Below, piece after piece: positions 32,901 to 46,300 of a stretch of DNA of 64,000 nt. The stretch comes from Marthasterias glacialis. Its lineage: Eukaryota > Echinodermata > Asteroidea > Forcipulatida > Asteriidae. The notes beneath the pieces were generated by a model. It did no database searches. It was given only the letters and a program-made list of their open reading frames with translations, and was not told where the DNA came from. The number at the start of each line of letters is the position of its first letter. Position 1 is the stretch's first letter. The DNA lies in assembly GCA_911728455.2 (NCBI GenBank), contig OU452219.1, positions 22,317,219 to 22,381,218 on the forward strand, read 5' to 3'. The translations under genes were made by a program, and so were the position numbers.

Positions 32901-35571
32901 ACGAGATTGAGTTGAAAAAACAGAAAGCTGAAGAGAAATTAGAAAGATGGCACAAGATTCCCAAGCTCAGCGCTAAACAGGCACAGGTGGGTACAGTCTA
33001 AAGAGTGTCTGAATGGATCGCCTATGGCTTTGGCTGATGAAGCCAGTATTATTGAAGTCTAGGCAGATACTCTGATCTAGCCATAACCATAGCCACATAT
33101 CCTGACCTTGTTTCAGTTAAAGTATGAAGAGATTAGCAAGACTGAATTCTTGGCCAACATGCCCCTTAGTCCCGCAGTATCAAATCAAACAATCTACAGC
33201 AAAATGTGAGTATAGAATGGCGATAGTGAAGGCAATAGGAATAAGCATCAGTAGCGGAGATACATCAGGGGATCCATTGAGAGTGAAAACTTGTAAACAT
33301 AGCTCCATACAACAATCTTCTATTCAGTCAAAGATGAGAGGCATTAATGTTTGTTATAAATGCATACCATGGACCATGTTGCCTACTGACTTGATGTGTT
33401 TTGTTTCTAGGAAACCTACATTGATGAGATGTCAGCAGGACTCTTTCATGATGATGAAAATGAGAAGGCAGTTCTTGAGGAGGCAGAAGGTGAAAGAGAA
33501 ATCCTCCCTAATCCCCCAACTACATATGAGAATCGCAAGACAAAGAAGAGAAAAAGGAAAGAGAAGGAGCTCAAAGAAAAGGTATGAAAACTCTTCCAAG
33601 AATTACAACTTTCTAAATCTATTCATGGGGCGTTGGAGTGTACTTCTTGTATTAACATTCAAGTTGTTTCTACCAATGTTTACCTTGATTCTGTAGACTA
33701 ATAATCATGTCATTGCAGTTGGTGCTCATCAGTACAAACAAGAAGAAGATTTGTACCATAGAAAGATGTCAGCTTCATTATTCCTTCTCTATTCCTTATA
33801 AGCTCTGTTCGATTTGGGCACCAGCTTCGGCTATATCACTTATTTTGAAAACGGTTCAGGGTTTTAAACAGGTGATCGGAACCGAAGTTGGATCCCAAGC
33901 AGGAGCTGTGGTTTTAAAAAGGGTCTAGGAAAGTACATCAGCTGAAAGCAGTTCTTAGGTTATGTTACAGTTAACTTATTTTCACCCTTTGCTCTTGTCT
34001 GGCCAAAAGGAAAAAGACATGAAGGCAGAAAAGCTTTTGAAGATTCGTCAGAACGAAGTGTATCGATTACGTAGCATTGCTAAGGAGATGGAGAAAGAGA
34101 AAGCTGATGCAGAGGTAGAAAGAGAAAAACGTCTACAGAGAGAGAAGGAAAAAGAGAAGATTCCAAAATCCTTTGGACATCACAAGTATCCTTTGCTCAT
34201 TCTAGAATGAATGTTAAATTTCAGCTACTCTTGGGTTTCATTTTTGCACTACACCATGTCGGTAATCTCACTACAGCTAATCGTGAATAATGGGAAATGG
34301 TGGTTCTCAACATTTTGACCAGAGCAATCATGGAGATCTAACCCAACATTTTGATATTGATCTGGCAAGATTGTTGGATAGATAGGGTAGTGGTTACCAA
34401 TAATAACAGCAATCCAAACAACAAGATCTGCAGTGGTAGTTCCTGCATTTGACACAATACATGCCAACTATTTGATTTTGTTAAGTCTTTAATTGGTGTA
34501 CAAAAACTAAAACTAGATTATTTTGTTGATTGATGAATGAATAAATTACACTGTAGTAGTTCTTTAACCATATTGCCACTTCAGATTGGAGGAAGAGCCC
34601 ATGGTGATAAAGCTAAGTGATGAACTGGTGGGAAGTTTACGTCAACTCAAGGTATGTATAATGACAAATGAAGAAACAGTCCCAGGCAAGTGTTACCTGA
34701 GTAAAAAACATGTTGATATACAAATATTTATAACCTTTGTGAATTGCAACAAAGCTTTGTTTTTTCCTATTCTACAGCCAGAGGTTAATCTTCTTAGAGA
34801 TCGTTATAAGAGTCTACAAAAGAGGAATATTATTGAATCAAGAATGTGGAAAAGGTGAGTTCATTTTACTAGAATCCATGTCAGACTGTGCCCAAGCCGA
34901 GTCGATGACATTTTGAGACACACTTTGTTTTCAGAATTGTTTCCATTTGAACTGAGTACTGGCTGATCCTACAATGCCAGCTTGTTTGAGTTTGCACAAA
35001 TGAAAGGATCTGTAAAGTAAACAGGAAGCTGTATTATGTTTTCATTGTTCCTTGATCCAATAAAGACTGATTATTTTCCCCCTGTATTGTCTTGTTTCAA
35101 CTTTATTACCATTTTGATCCATGATTTGTTTTCAGAGGTCAAAAGGCCAAGTATAAGGAGTATGAGAAGAAATCACACAAGGAAATCACGTAAGTTGGAT
35201 CTCCATCAATTCAATCATGACTCAGTAAAATAGAACTTGCCCAATTCTTGACCCTGCAAGAAGATATTGAACATGACTTTGCGAGAAAGTAAATAGTAAA
35301 CGGGATATACTTTGAGGCTGATTTCATCTCTTTCCTCCTAAGGAAATCAATGGGAGACTTTTGAAACGCAGAGTGGTCGTAAAATACTGGGTGAAATTGT
35401 CTTCTGGAGAACGTGTGCTTGCACTTAACTACGTAAACAATAGAATTTTACTTAGTAAGTTTGCTGCCACCTAGTGACTCAAGGTCTCCTTTTGTCCACA
35501 ATCGATGATTATGACGTTTCTATACTTCAGATAAAACAGATGATTGATTGGTTGTGTGTTTCAGGATATAA
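29997..35571 (+). CDS. NOP53: NOP53 ribosome biogenesis factor (GLTSCR2 family), 13 coding exons
   Basis: Coding exons: 29997-30127, 30644-30723, 31330-31417, 31629-31822, 32169-32254, 32469-32564, 32882-32986, 33411-33581, 34010-34185, 34585-34651, 34778-34854, 35136-35189, 35565-35571. All introns are GT-AG and every junction keeps phase, giving 443 residues (human about 478). Known role: nucleolar 60S factor that recruits the exosome helicase MTR4 to pre-60S particles for 7S/ITS2 processing and binds 5S RNP proteins. Matching features: basic N-terminus (KRKRVAMNRKKAWRKY), an LFFED at 55-59 at the site of the MTR4-binding motif, APGASYNPSLEDHQ at about 212-225, a Lys/Glu-rich charged helix (about 318-375), and the conserved C-terminus SDELVGSLRQLK...NLLRDRYKSLQKRNIIE. 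The start (aaacATGG) is in a good context. The last exon supplies only the final Ile codon and stop. Confidence 0.93.
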
Positions 35572-35967
35572 GAGAAAATGAAAGAACAGGAGAGCAAAAG
35601 GGGTCAAGGAATTCTTCAAGGTGTTTGAGATGGTTTCAAAGACTGATTCTAGAGAAGTCATTCTAAGACATGTCTTCACTGATACTGCTCTGTAAGCATC
35701 ATGTATGGCCTGTTCATTTCATCTATACGTCTACTAAGAAGCACGCATCTCTGACAGTGGTGGCCCCTAGACATGCATAATAAACTTACCCTGTATCGGC
35801 CCCTGCATATGCATAAAACACCTACCCATCGTGTCATACTACTGGCAATTAACCCTACCCTCCCAACACCCCACTTGATCAGCAAGTGTAGCTGGCCAAT
35901 ATATTTTAAAGTTTAGGTTTATCTTCAGTAAAATGTTTGTCAAACAAAAACAGAACAAGAATTTTGA

Positions 35968-35973
35968 AATAAA
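35968..35973 (+). terminator. Candidate polyadenylation signal of NOP53
   Basis: AATAAA at 35968-35973, 397 bases after the NOP53 stop codon. It is the first canonical hexamer I noticed downstream; a T-rich stretch follows. Confidence 0.45.
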
Positions 35974-36134
35974 GACATATTTGCAGTTGGAAATCGGTGA
36001 AGTTTTAGCTTAGCTCAAAAGTTGACATGACTCATTGGTTAAATGTCTTTAAATCAGATAAGACACAATTTACTCGTTGATATTTTGTTCAACAATAATT
36101 TTCATCGAAGCTGATAAACTGACAGACAGCATCA

Positions 36135-36235
36135 GGGCCAAATTTCATGGTACTTCCTGCACCCTGTAAAGCATGTGATTCTATGGGCCGCATGTGCAGA
36201 ACTCCATGGTAAGCAACGCCATGACATTGGGCCCA
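36135..36235. repeat. GGGCCC-ended foldback (101 bp)
   Basis: Begins GGGCCAAATTTCATGG and ends CCATGACATTGGGCCC, with an inner block GTAAAGCATGT...GCAGAACTCCATGGTAAGC. Same family as 37965-38082 and 62988-63109. Confidence 0.6.
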
Positions 36236-37964
36236 GGTGTAATTACTCCAATCAAACCCAAACTTACTCTGTTCTCAATATCACATATTTTTTTAATATT
36301 AAGTTTTTCCTTTTTTTTTAGTTTTCGGGAAAATACAACACAGTTTATACTATTTTAGAGTACAAAGCCCAGAAACTAAATGGAAATGAATAATAAATAA
36401 GAGATCTAAAATTAATTATTCAATTTATGAACTTATGTGGCAGTTTTGTGTTAAAAAACCCTGATTTAACAAAACAAAATACCTATATAAGCAAAGGATT
36501 TATAACCAAATATTAGATGTAGGCATCCGAGTAAATTTCTGTACATCTTTCAGAAGTTAATTGCAAGTTCAGAAGAGAAATAATTTCAAAACTTTGAATG
36601 AGGTATTAAACAAAATTTAAATTATCTAAAACGTGGTTACAGTATTAGAATAGAGTACAATGGTCATAGTGTTTAACTTGACAATAAGCTGCAGTTACAT
36701 TGTGATGAATTTGATTTAAAGGGGCTCTTTTCTGTCAGATACTTTGTCAAACTTTTACATTGTTTACAAGTATTTTCAACATTTATACAGCATGGGCACA
36801 AAACATGTCCTTTAATACAGTCCAGCTAACTCCATGATGGCTCAAATCTGTATTTTTTTTGGATAAATTTTAGTCATCCTTTAACTTTGCTTAGACTCTA
36901 AGAATGTTAAATTACATTGCGCTTATTAACTTGTCTTTGTACTCGCATTTGGTTTAAGTAATGGAACTGCAGAATGATGGACACTTGTCCTGGATACTTG
37001 TAGAGTATACGTAAATGAATATGAAGAGTTACAAATTCGAGTAGCCAGACGTTTTGACAAGTAAAAGTTAGTCCACGTACACTTTGTAAGAATTCCTGAC
37101 CATTTTTCTTTTGTTTTTCTAAAACGCATTCAACTTAAATTTTTCACTGTGGTTGAAAGATATACCTCTTGGATTTTACAAGATGATATTTAATATAAAC
37201 TTGCATACTTGTTGATGGGTAAATTCTCCACTGTACACCATCACAACAATCCTGAATAAACCAAATTTTACCAAATAATTGTCGAGTGTCATTTTGATCA
37301 AAGATTACTACATACATTTAACAACCAATCTCACTCAGACATCCACCTTATCCTCAATGCTACTCATCATTGTTTACTATTTTTACCTCCACGTCTAAAA
37401 CTGAAACTCATTCCTTGCCAATTTGTGTTTCACTCATTAGAGACATAAATTATCCTGATGTGTCTGAAAACACTTGACTACAAGACTTCTAGCTAGTCTA
37501 ACCTGACAACATAATACATTCATCCAGGGTATTTACCAATCCCAGGCTTCGGCTCTGTCTCAAGCTCCAATTTAGAACTTTGTAAATCGAAGAACTGAGT
37601 AAGAACTAAGAACTCAGTAAGAACTTAGAAAGAGTAGGTTGAAGACCATGTGAATAAAATCTCTTTGGGAGAAATGATGGTTCTGAGAAGAACCAGTTTT
37701 GAGATAAAGCAGAGTATCGATGTTTCTGTGAATCATCACAAGATTGACAGCTGAAACTTCAATCAGAACCAAAGTCAAGGTTGGGTAAAGATCCCGGTTC
37801 AATCATAAATTCATCCTGATTGGTTGAAAGCTGCTCATGTGATCAACAGGCACACAACATTGTTTTGTATGAACATCTAATTATATAAAACTCCTGGTAA
37901 CAAAAGCTTAAAAGGGGGTTTGGCCTTTGCCAATAAACAGTCTGGTGTCTCGAGAAAGATCCAT

Positions 37965-38082
37965 GGTCCAATTTTGTGGCGTGCTTACCACAGAGTTCTG
38001 TGCTAATGGCACCCTGTAAAGCATGTACTTCTGTGAGTCGTAAGTGCAGAATTCCATGGTAAGCAGCGTCATGAATATGGAC
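37965..38082. repeat. Foldback related to the 36135 element (118 bp)
   Basis: Shares CACCCTGTAAAGCATGT and GCAGAATTCCATGGTAAGC with 36135-36235. The outer arms are inverted (GTGGCGTGCTTACCACAGAGTTCT against the right-hand block). Confidence 0.6.
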
Positions 38083-41012
38083 ACGGATCACAAAGCATAC
38101 AATGCCAGAGGTCAATCATCAAAATGACCCAAAAGTTTGCCCAATAGTGCTCTACTTCATCTTACTTGCATCACATTCCTTGACAGTATGTCTGCTTGTA
38201 AAAATGCATAGGTTTTGACCATGGTTTTGAATGTGAACACACGCCACCTTCCAGATGTGGTTTCCTACCGATGTTGCTCAATTATGCCTTTTTCTGAAGA
38301 ATTTCTCTATGGGGTACAACTTAAACAATGTGGAGTAGCATCGTTCCATTGTTAATCATGAAATGCTTTTACACTGGCATCAGTTGACTGTTACTGAATT
38401 TGTATGTAATTATGAAACAGTACACGTGTAATCTAGTTGAGTGTGGGGGCCATGAGTTTATGAAATTGCAGGTATCGCTTTTCTTCTTTTTTTCTTCAAT
38501 TCTTCTTTTTTTTTCTTTTTTTCTTTTTGGTGGGGGGTGTTTGCTTTTTCACTGAGGTTTTTTTCTTATAAAACTCTTTCGGGTGACTTTAAGTGATATC
38601 ATTTTAGGGTTAGTTTTTCCAGCTATCTGGAAGAAAGATCTAAAAAAGATTTAATTTTCCCGAAAAAAAAAAAGTGATTAATACCATGAAATAATAAAAG
38701 AAACTATATATATAGGATGACCTGACTTCTACAAAATATTTGTCCAACTTTTTCTTGTTCAACAATCCAGTAACTTAAAAAAGCTTTAATTAGGGCATTC
38801 CCACATAACAGGAACAGCCCATAAATCTTATCCCATGCACACTGGATAACAACAAACTGCATTGTACTGCAGTATCCTATCTAGGTTTTAAGTGAACATG
38901 TTTCAGCAGAGGGCAACAAAATAAAAATAAAATAAAAATATTTTGCAAACTTTTTTTTGAAATAAAAATTGTTCTTCAAAGATCTGTTTCATTTTACAGA
39001 TTTAACTTCAGCTTTCACTTGATAAGAGATAGGATACCACAGTTTCATTCTAAATCACATTCTTTGATAACTATTAATTTGCATGAATTTGATCAAGTTT
39101 TTATCACAAATCTCATGTAAATAAACTGTTTAACTTGAATTAGTTTGTAATTATTTGACGGACTGATTACAGGAGTTTCAGTAATGTAGAACTGCCCAAA
39201 AATTAGTTCATCGAGAGATAAATAGAACTTGTCTCTCAACGTGGTTTTGTTACATGGAGCTACTGCTGCATCTAGACATGATATTTGTACAAGTTAACTT
39301 CGTTTTTTATTGTCTTGTTTTTTTTAGCAAAGCAAACATATTGGCAATCTGACCATCACACAGGCTAGCCTCATGGTGATTTGTCAACTTACTGGAAGAC
39401 CACAAAAATAATTAGCATTTTATTACATTGATGGTTTTCATCTCTACTTTGCATGTTATTTAAATAAACAAAGATACACAAAAATATGTTCAAAATAACC
39501 AAGCATCACCAAGCTGACCATTTGGCTTATATCACACGTTTGTATCCCTACCAATCTATCACATTCATATTTTACAAAAAAAACCTAATGAGTTATTTTC
39601 TTGTATTTTTAGATCATGCATATGCATGACCCTCTTGCATATGCATGACCCTCATGCATATGCATAATAATAAAGGCTAATTTACAGTTACATTGAGGCC
39701 CTTATAACATTAACTTAGCCACTACATTATGCATACATATAACTTGTTATTTCACCTAAATAAGAAAACCACCTCATACTCATTATTCCTTAATCTACCC
39801 CTCAAGTCATTCATCTATCTTCTTTATCTACAACCATTTTTTTGTTATTATTTAATACAAAACACAGATTTATTAAAATCTTTGGAAATGGTAGAGGAAC
39901 TGCACACTTTAGGTGGACTCATTTTGTTATACAAACCATTTCCATACTAGAATCAGATCAGTCAGCCAATATACAATATTTAGACAAACCTAAATGTAGA
40001 CAAATAATCATTAGTGAATAATAATAATGTTACTCTGGACTTTGTAACGAAAAAAAAAAACCAGAAACAAAATCCAGATTAAAAGAAAAGCTAGTTGGAA
40101 TAATTTACAAAGGTTGCTGCTTTTAGTTAATAAAGACATACTGGATGTAAGAAAGCTACAGTTGACTACACTCGGTCACACTCTAAGCCTGTGCATTAAG
40201 TCCACACATTCCAAACAAATGGCAACCACTAAGTGTAGTGAAATTCTGTCAGTGTTTTACTAAGATATAATATCTTACTTGATTTTAAACCTTTCCAATT
40301 ATATTTTTTCCCCCAATTATAATGGCTTCCATGTTTTACATAATGACTTTTGAAGTATGGCATACTAGTCTTAGAGTCCAAAACTCTGATGTCAATCTTC
40401 AAATTACCATATGCTGAGGGATTCTGACTCTATGGGAAAGTTCTCAATGTAGAAGGCTGTATGAATGATTTGGAGGCAGACAAATACAGACCCTTGTGAC
40501 GAAAAACCACAAGATGTTTCTATTGTTACCATGGAGACAACCATTCAGCCAATGAATGAGTAAGATTATAGACATGTGACTCACTCCATCTGTTGCTGAA
40601 TAGTATACCAATTTAACAGTTGACAGGATTTACAAATATATAGTGTGCCAAACGGGCCATAAAAACAGACTACCAGCCAGCGGCACTTTCCACTTCATAA
40701 ATACTTATTCTTTATCAAATTAACATAAGGAGTGAACACGGTTTCTTGTCCAAACACTGGGCGATTTTTTTTATAGAGTTATAAACTCTGACGATAAAGA
40801 TTCCTTATTTCCCTTAAAATATATCCTAAGTTTTAGCGTAGCCAATCTGTATATATCAAAGTTAAAGCATCACTTTGGACTGGTAAGGGTTATGTGATGC
40901 ACGTTACAATGGGTGTAATTAGCTATAATGTACTTAAAGATTCTTTAACTGTTTGTGGTATTGTAGTTGATACTAATAAGAGAATGTCATTGTTTCATTC
41001 TGACTTTAGAAT

Positions 41013-41137
41013 CGGCCTAACTATAGTTGGGCTGATCCAAACTGTTGTTGGGACAATCCCAGCTACAGTTGGGCAAACCACTGCTGAAGTTGGGCCTATT
41101 CCAATTATAGCTGGGCTGATTCTCTAGTTGGGGCAGA
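41013..41137. repeat. 21-bp minisatellite, about six copies
   Basis: Degenerate units such as 'aactatagttgggctgatcc' repeat about every 21 bases: the TTGGGC core recurs at near-regular spacing, with changes such as TTGGGA and CTGGGC. The plus-strand ORF over it is a repeat product. Confidence 0.75.
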
Positions 41138-43371
41138 ATATTGACATTTAAATCAATTCACGTTATACCAAGGTAAAATGGACATGAATACCCTAAATGT
41201 TTGTTTCTATGTTCACTACTGGTAAACTACCAAGAGAACGATTAACATGTAACACCACATGAATAGTACTGTTCTGACTGCTCTGCTACACTAACCTTAC
41301 AAAAAAAACACTACCACTAGCATATCAAAAAACCAGTTTTATTTCATCTCAAAAATATTACTCTATGCATTCTGCATTAGTTTGGCAAGTGTCTGTCAAA
41401 CGAGGAAAGAAAAAAAAACAAAAAAACAAAAAAAAAAAACAAAGGAGAAAAAAGTGCAAAGGGTAACAAACGAAATGTGATATTTACTTTTAGCCAATGA
41501 TTGATGCAAAATCATATAAATATAAAAACTTTTCTTTGGAGAATTTCAAACAGCCCTCAATACAAACGCAATTAAATTGTCTGATGAAATGTTAGATATT
41601 CAAGTCATTATTATGTTAGACTTGACAAAAAAGTTCACACATTTATTTATAATTTTGTGTTTTTAAAGAGCATTGCCAGAGCTCGGTATCCTCCAGTATT
41701 TAACTATTTAACCATACATTGTTGAGTGGCTATAGACAAGTACAGATTTGTGTAGGCAACGTTTGCTTTGAGTCGTTACGTTTTAAACACCACCCAACTT
41801 CATCTGATATAAATGGATCGTGACTGGTCCTTCACAGAACATTAAGTTATTAAGTGATGTCTTCCGTAAGGAGTTGTACGAAATAGGGTCCAGGAGGTAC
41901 GATGTGTAAGTACATCTCAAGTGAGTTGGTGAACCCATCAGATATTCTTATCAAATGATTCTAAACACTTGGTAGCCTTTTGACCAATGTTGGACACTAC
42001 ATAGTTAGATCAATCATGATATTGCTTATGGCAGAATTCCTGCTTAATAGCATCCTCCGCTTACAGCATTAATGCTATACATGTAGTAGCTGCTGACGCT
42101 CAGGAATGCCCACCAGCCAACATTCCACACTATCCTATAATATAATGTATGCCTAGGTTAGTGGGAATTATTTTTCCACCAAGGCGAGGCAAGGCACTGG
42201 GCTTTTATTTCATGGCTCTGCTTAACGCAAGCAAACAAATCAGTGCTAACAGTAGTAGAAAAATCCACACTTAACTTAAGCGTAATTCACTGGTAAGCAA
42301 GGAATTTTTGCTTTTGGTTGAGTGTACATCACTTTACATGGCATTCGTCACTTACAAAGATAGTGAAGTAATTTGGTGCTAACCCTGTAAGCGAAGTAAG
42401 CTTAGACTAAGCAGAGTCATCAAATTGACTCATGATTTTGAGCAACACTAAGCAGCACCCGATGTTAGGTTGTAATGTCCTATTATTGTATCAAATTGGA
42501 ACATGATATGTGATAAATAATCCTCACCAGCAGTTTCTATGAATATTCAAAGCCAGTTGTTTACCCTCATTTAACACTGTAGTTACTTGTTCCAACACAC
42601 GCAAAAGCTTAAAGTTTTTTAGTATAAACAATTCCATAACCTACTTTCTTTTCAACACTCTATAATAACTTTTTTGGGACGAGTTTAAAAGCCACATTTT
42701 GAGCAATGATAGCACAGACTGGTCAGGATTTACAAGGATGAGAATGGTTGTTACTAACATTGCAAAACAAAAGTTAGTTTTCATCTACAGTAAAGGTCTA
42801 CAATTTAAAATTCACTCATTATTTAAATATTACCAATGTACATTAACATCTCAAGGTATTTATAACAAAAAACCAAAACGCCCAGTTGTTGATTTAAGTA
42901 CACATTTATGGTATCGTACTCCAAGGGCCATGCATTTAACAGATATTGTTTCTATCTTCAACAAGTTGCACATTTGAGTAACTCTAGGTTAACACAACGC
43001 TGTGTGCTTGTATTGATGGACTCTTTACATCAGACTGAAGATGTCAGCATCCCATACATCCATATCAAAAGGCTGTCTCTTGAAGACTCAGGTTTTCAAC
43101 TAATCCATGTTAATCACATGTTAATCCCACGCCATTGGGAAATCGACAGAATATTGGAAACAATATTTGGTAGGATCTTGTTCCATCTCGTAGATAAACT
43201 CACAGAAGAGCTGCATTACACAAGATTCCAATGCTGGACTTCTGAACCCCACCTGAAACATTCTTTAAGACACTTGGATGAGAATAACATCATTCGATTT
43301 TTAAATACAGATTGAATCCAGTGCTTCCAGTCCATGTTAAGAGGCTGCTGATGATTGTGAACGACTATTAA

Positions 43372-46300
43372 CTAGTACGATGTCCCTTTAGCGTCTCCAT
43401 CCCAGCCCCCAGATCCACCAGACAGTTGATCAGGATCTACCTGGCTTGTCCTGTGAGGAGTTGGAGGAGTACTGGAGCTAGAACCTGAGATTCAAAGATA
43501 AAAATGAACATTAACAACTGGACAACTCTATCGTGTAAGATAAAAGGTTATATTCAAACAAAATGGCTTTGAATGAAAGGTGCTGAAGTATTTTCAAAGG
43601 ATATGTTAGCCAAGTGTATTAATTTGTTGCATTTATTTATGAAACTAATATTGTGTTCCCCCCCCCCCTGCTGACCTATAATCTAACATACCACACTGTT
43701 TGAAAGGTTGATGATCCCCTTTTCATTAGAAATAGTGAGCACAGTAAACAAAATTCACAAGTTGTATTTTCTGTAAACAAGATGGAGAGTGACAAACCTA
43801 GTGAATGCCTGGGTGAATGGCTGGACAGAGGTGGTGAATCATCGCTGTAGCTGCGTACCGATCCTTCATGACCGCTGCCCTCGCCTGACATTCCTGAGCC
43901 AGGCTGTAGGACACCTCCTCCATTCACGTCTCCTCTACCTGCTGATGAATGCATGGATGAGGGGCGTTCTCTTGACATCTGACCGGCCTTCACACCGGGG
44001 CCTGAAGGCTGGAACATGCTCCGAACTCGTTGAAAATCACGCCCTCCTTGCTTTTCTTCTCGTAACTGAATCTTCCTCTGAAAGACAAAGAAGATGTTGC
44101 AACTAAATGAATTAAATAAACACAAAACAAAATCCAAACGAATTCACAAACTTAAGTCCAACCTAATGAGTATGAGCTTATTCAATATGAAGAGTCCATA
44201 GTAAGCAGCCATTCTGAATCAATCAAAACAAAGAGACAAGGCTTCTCAGTTATCTAAAAACACTAAGTCCAAATCCACAATAAAGAAATCATTTTTACAA
44301 CCAATTCTATGCATCGTTCTCATGTAGATTTTGAGGATTGTAATAACTGATCAAACCAAAGGACTATATTTTATAACTGACCACTGTCTAAAGGTACTCT
44401 TATTGATCAGATGAAAGGAGATTAAGTTGTCATCAAGACTTACCGGTGCAAATGCAACCAGCCAGGAGAATGCAGTGAATAAAGGTCACAAATAACATTA
44501 ATTTACAAGTCAAATGTTGCTATTGTAATCAAGCAAGCTAATTTGAACGCTACAGTGCAGAATAAAGACAACAAGTTGCAGACAATCCACACCAAGACAC
44601 TTAACCCTAACCTCAACAAAATCTACACTGAGTTTGTTTGACTGAAATTGACCCACTACATACAGCTAAATCTACCATGCTAGACACGGTGGCAAGCATA
44701 CCAATCTTATCCGAGTCAACAGTTTGTAATGTTAAGGTTGCACATTCATAACCATGTATATCATCTAAAATAAAATACAAACAACTACCACGGGGAATGG
44801 TAAAACTAGAGAATGTGACAGTAGCTATGAGTGACGCAATCAACCACAAAATCAAAATGCACACGAAACATTGACATACAAAAATCACATCAAGATCTTT
44901 CTGTAGTTGCATTGATTTGAAGAAATTGAAAACAACTTCTACCTAAACATCCACAAGAAAACATTTATGACAAACAAATTCAAGGAATCACTCAACGCAA
45001 CAACAGTTTTGTTAAGATGGTAAAAGACAGACATTTATCCATGTTCAGGGGAAATGCATCTGAGCTTGTTTATCAATTAAAAATATTGTCTTTTTGTGAT
45101 ACGTTATAAAATTAATATATACAAATGTGAAACAACTTATTCTAAAAGGTAAGGCCTATTGCATTGTTCCCTTAGTACATATCTTTAAAATTATTTTCAA
45201 TAATTGAAACAAAACCAAAATGCAGATGTCAAGTTTTGAAAATGGGATACCCAAGACATAAAAATGAAACCCAGAGAACATTACAATGTTCTGTTTGACT
45301 GCATGTTTGTAGTGAAATACAGAGAACAGTTTTCTGACTGATGGACTATGTCCAGAGTGTACCGTGAAGCCTTCACATATCTCCTAGCTTCACTCTCCAG
45401 GTGTTTGTCCATGTACGCATGGTCAGTTTAAGCCAACTTGTTGACACCCTTGCACTGACACCACACCTGGCTACTGTCTGCCCATGGTCTGCCATTTTGG
45501 AGTTAAATTGTATGTAAAGATATGGTGCGCGTTTTCGTTTTAACTGAACCCGCATCGCCTAAAATGTGCACTACAAAGTAACACAAAGGGAATCTGACCC
45601 CCAGATGGCGCAAAGAAGATTCATCATGTGACAACGTCAGGTAATGTGTGAGTTTTGAGGATGCTAGATGGCAGCAGACTTACCAGTATCCATTGTTGTT
45701 GGAAATGTGAGCATTCTCATAACTACATAAATAACGACAATTTACCTGGTAAGTCTGTTGCCAACTATTGTTTCAAAGTCTCTCATTGGGTAAATAGATG
45801 GCAGGCACTCCCATGTGATATTGACTGGCCAATGAGAATTCATTAAATTGCCAACTATCGCATTCTCTGGGGTCTACAATGTAACTTGATCCTTTCCTGA
45901 CACTGGGCACTTACCGTTGGCAAGTCTTTAAGCATCTGAAGACCATCTCCAGGTCCCATATGGGTGATATGGTTGAAATCTGATGGACCTGATATCAATG
46001 ACTTGCGATCTTTTGTCCTGAAATCAAAATCAAACGCTCACCATTAGATCCTAGTTACATTATCAACATTTATATTAAATTATTTAAAAACAGCCAAAGT
46101 GTGTTCTATTTGCAGAGCTTCCATGGGGTAATAGGTGTCCAGGTTTTGCACATGTTTGTACATTTTTATGGATCTGAGTTCCCACATAACATTGCTTTAA
46201 ATGTGTGACGGAAACATTATCATGCATTTTATTGGGTCTACACATACATGAATGTACAAGATTTTCACGGTGTAGTGGTACACACAAGTCATACTTGAAG

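Larger units (their letters stand above)
35974..43371. other. Convergent intergenic region; may contain a long MRCK 3' UTR
   Basis: No exon was recognised between the NOP53 end and the MRCK stop codon. Contents: GGGCCC-type foldbacks (36135-36235, 37965-38082), T/C-rich runs at 38470-38580, an octamer-like triplicated phrase ATGCATATGCATGACCCTC at 39614-39665, a 21-bp minisatellite (41013-41137), and A-rich runs at 41408-41450. 42010-42440 has foldback-like fragments with 'tgcttaacgcaagc' related to the GGGCCC family. Minus-strand poly(A) hexamers occur at several places, so the MRCK 3' end cannot be fixed. The 135-aa plus-strand ORF at 42908-43315 has no recognisable features. Confidence 0.45.

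Noticed and set aside
34600..35000. Possible bacterial-type operon from closely spaced short ORFs
   Set aside because: The ORFs are exons of NOP53 plus read-through into introns; GT-AG junctions and phase agree with a spliced gene.
42908..43315. 135-aa plus-strand ORF just before the MRCK stop codon
   Set aside because: Probably antisense to the MRCK 3' UTR; no domain features and no splice structure.
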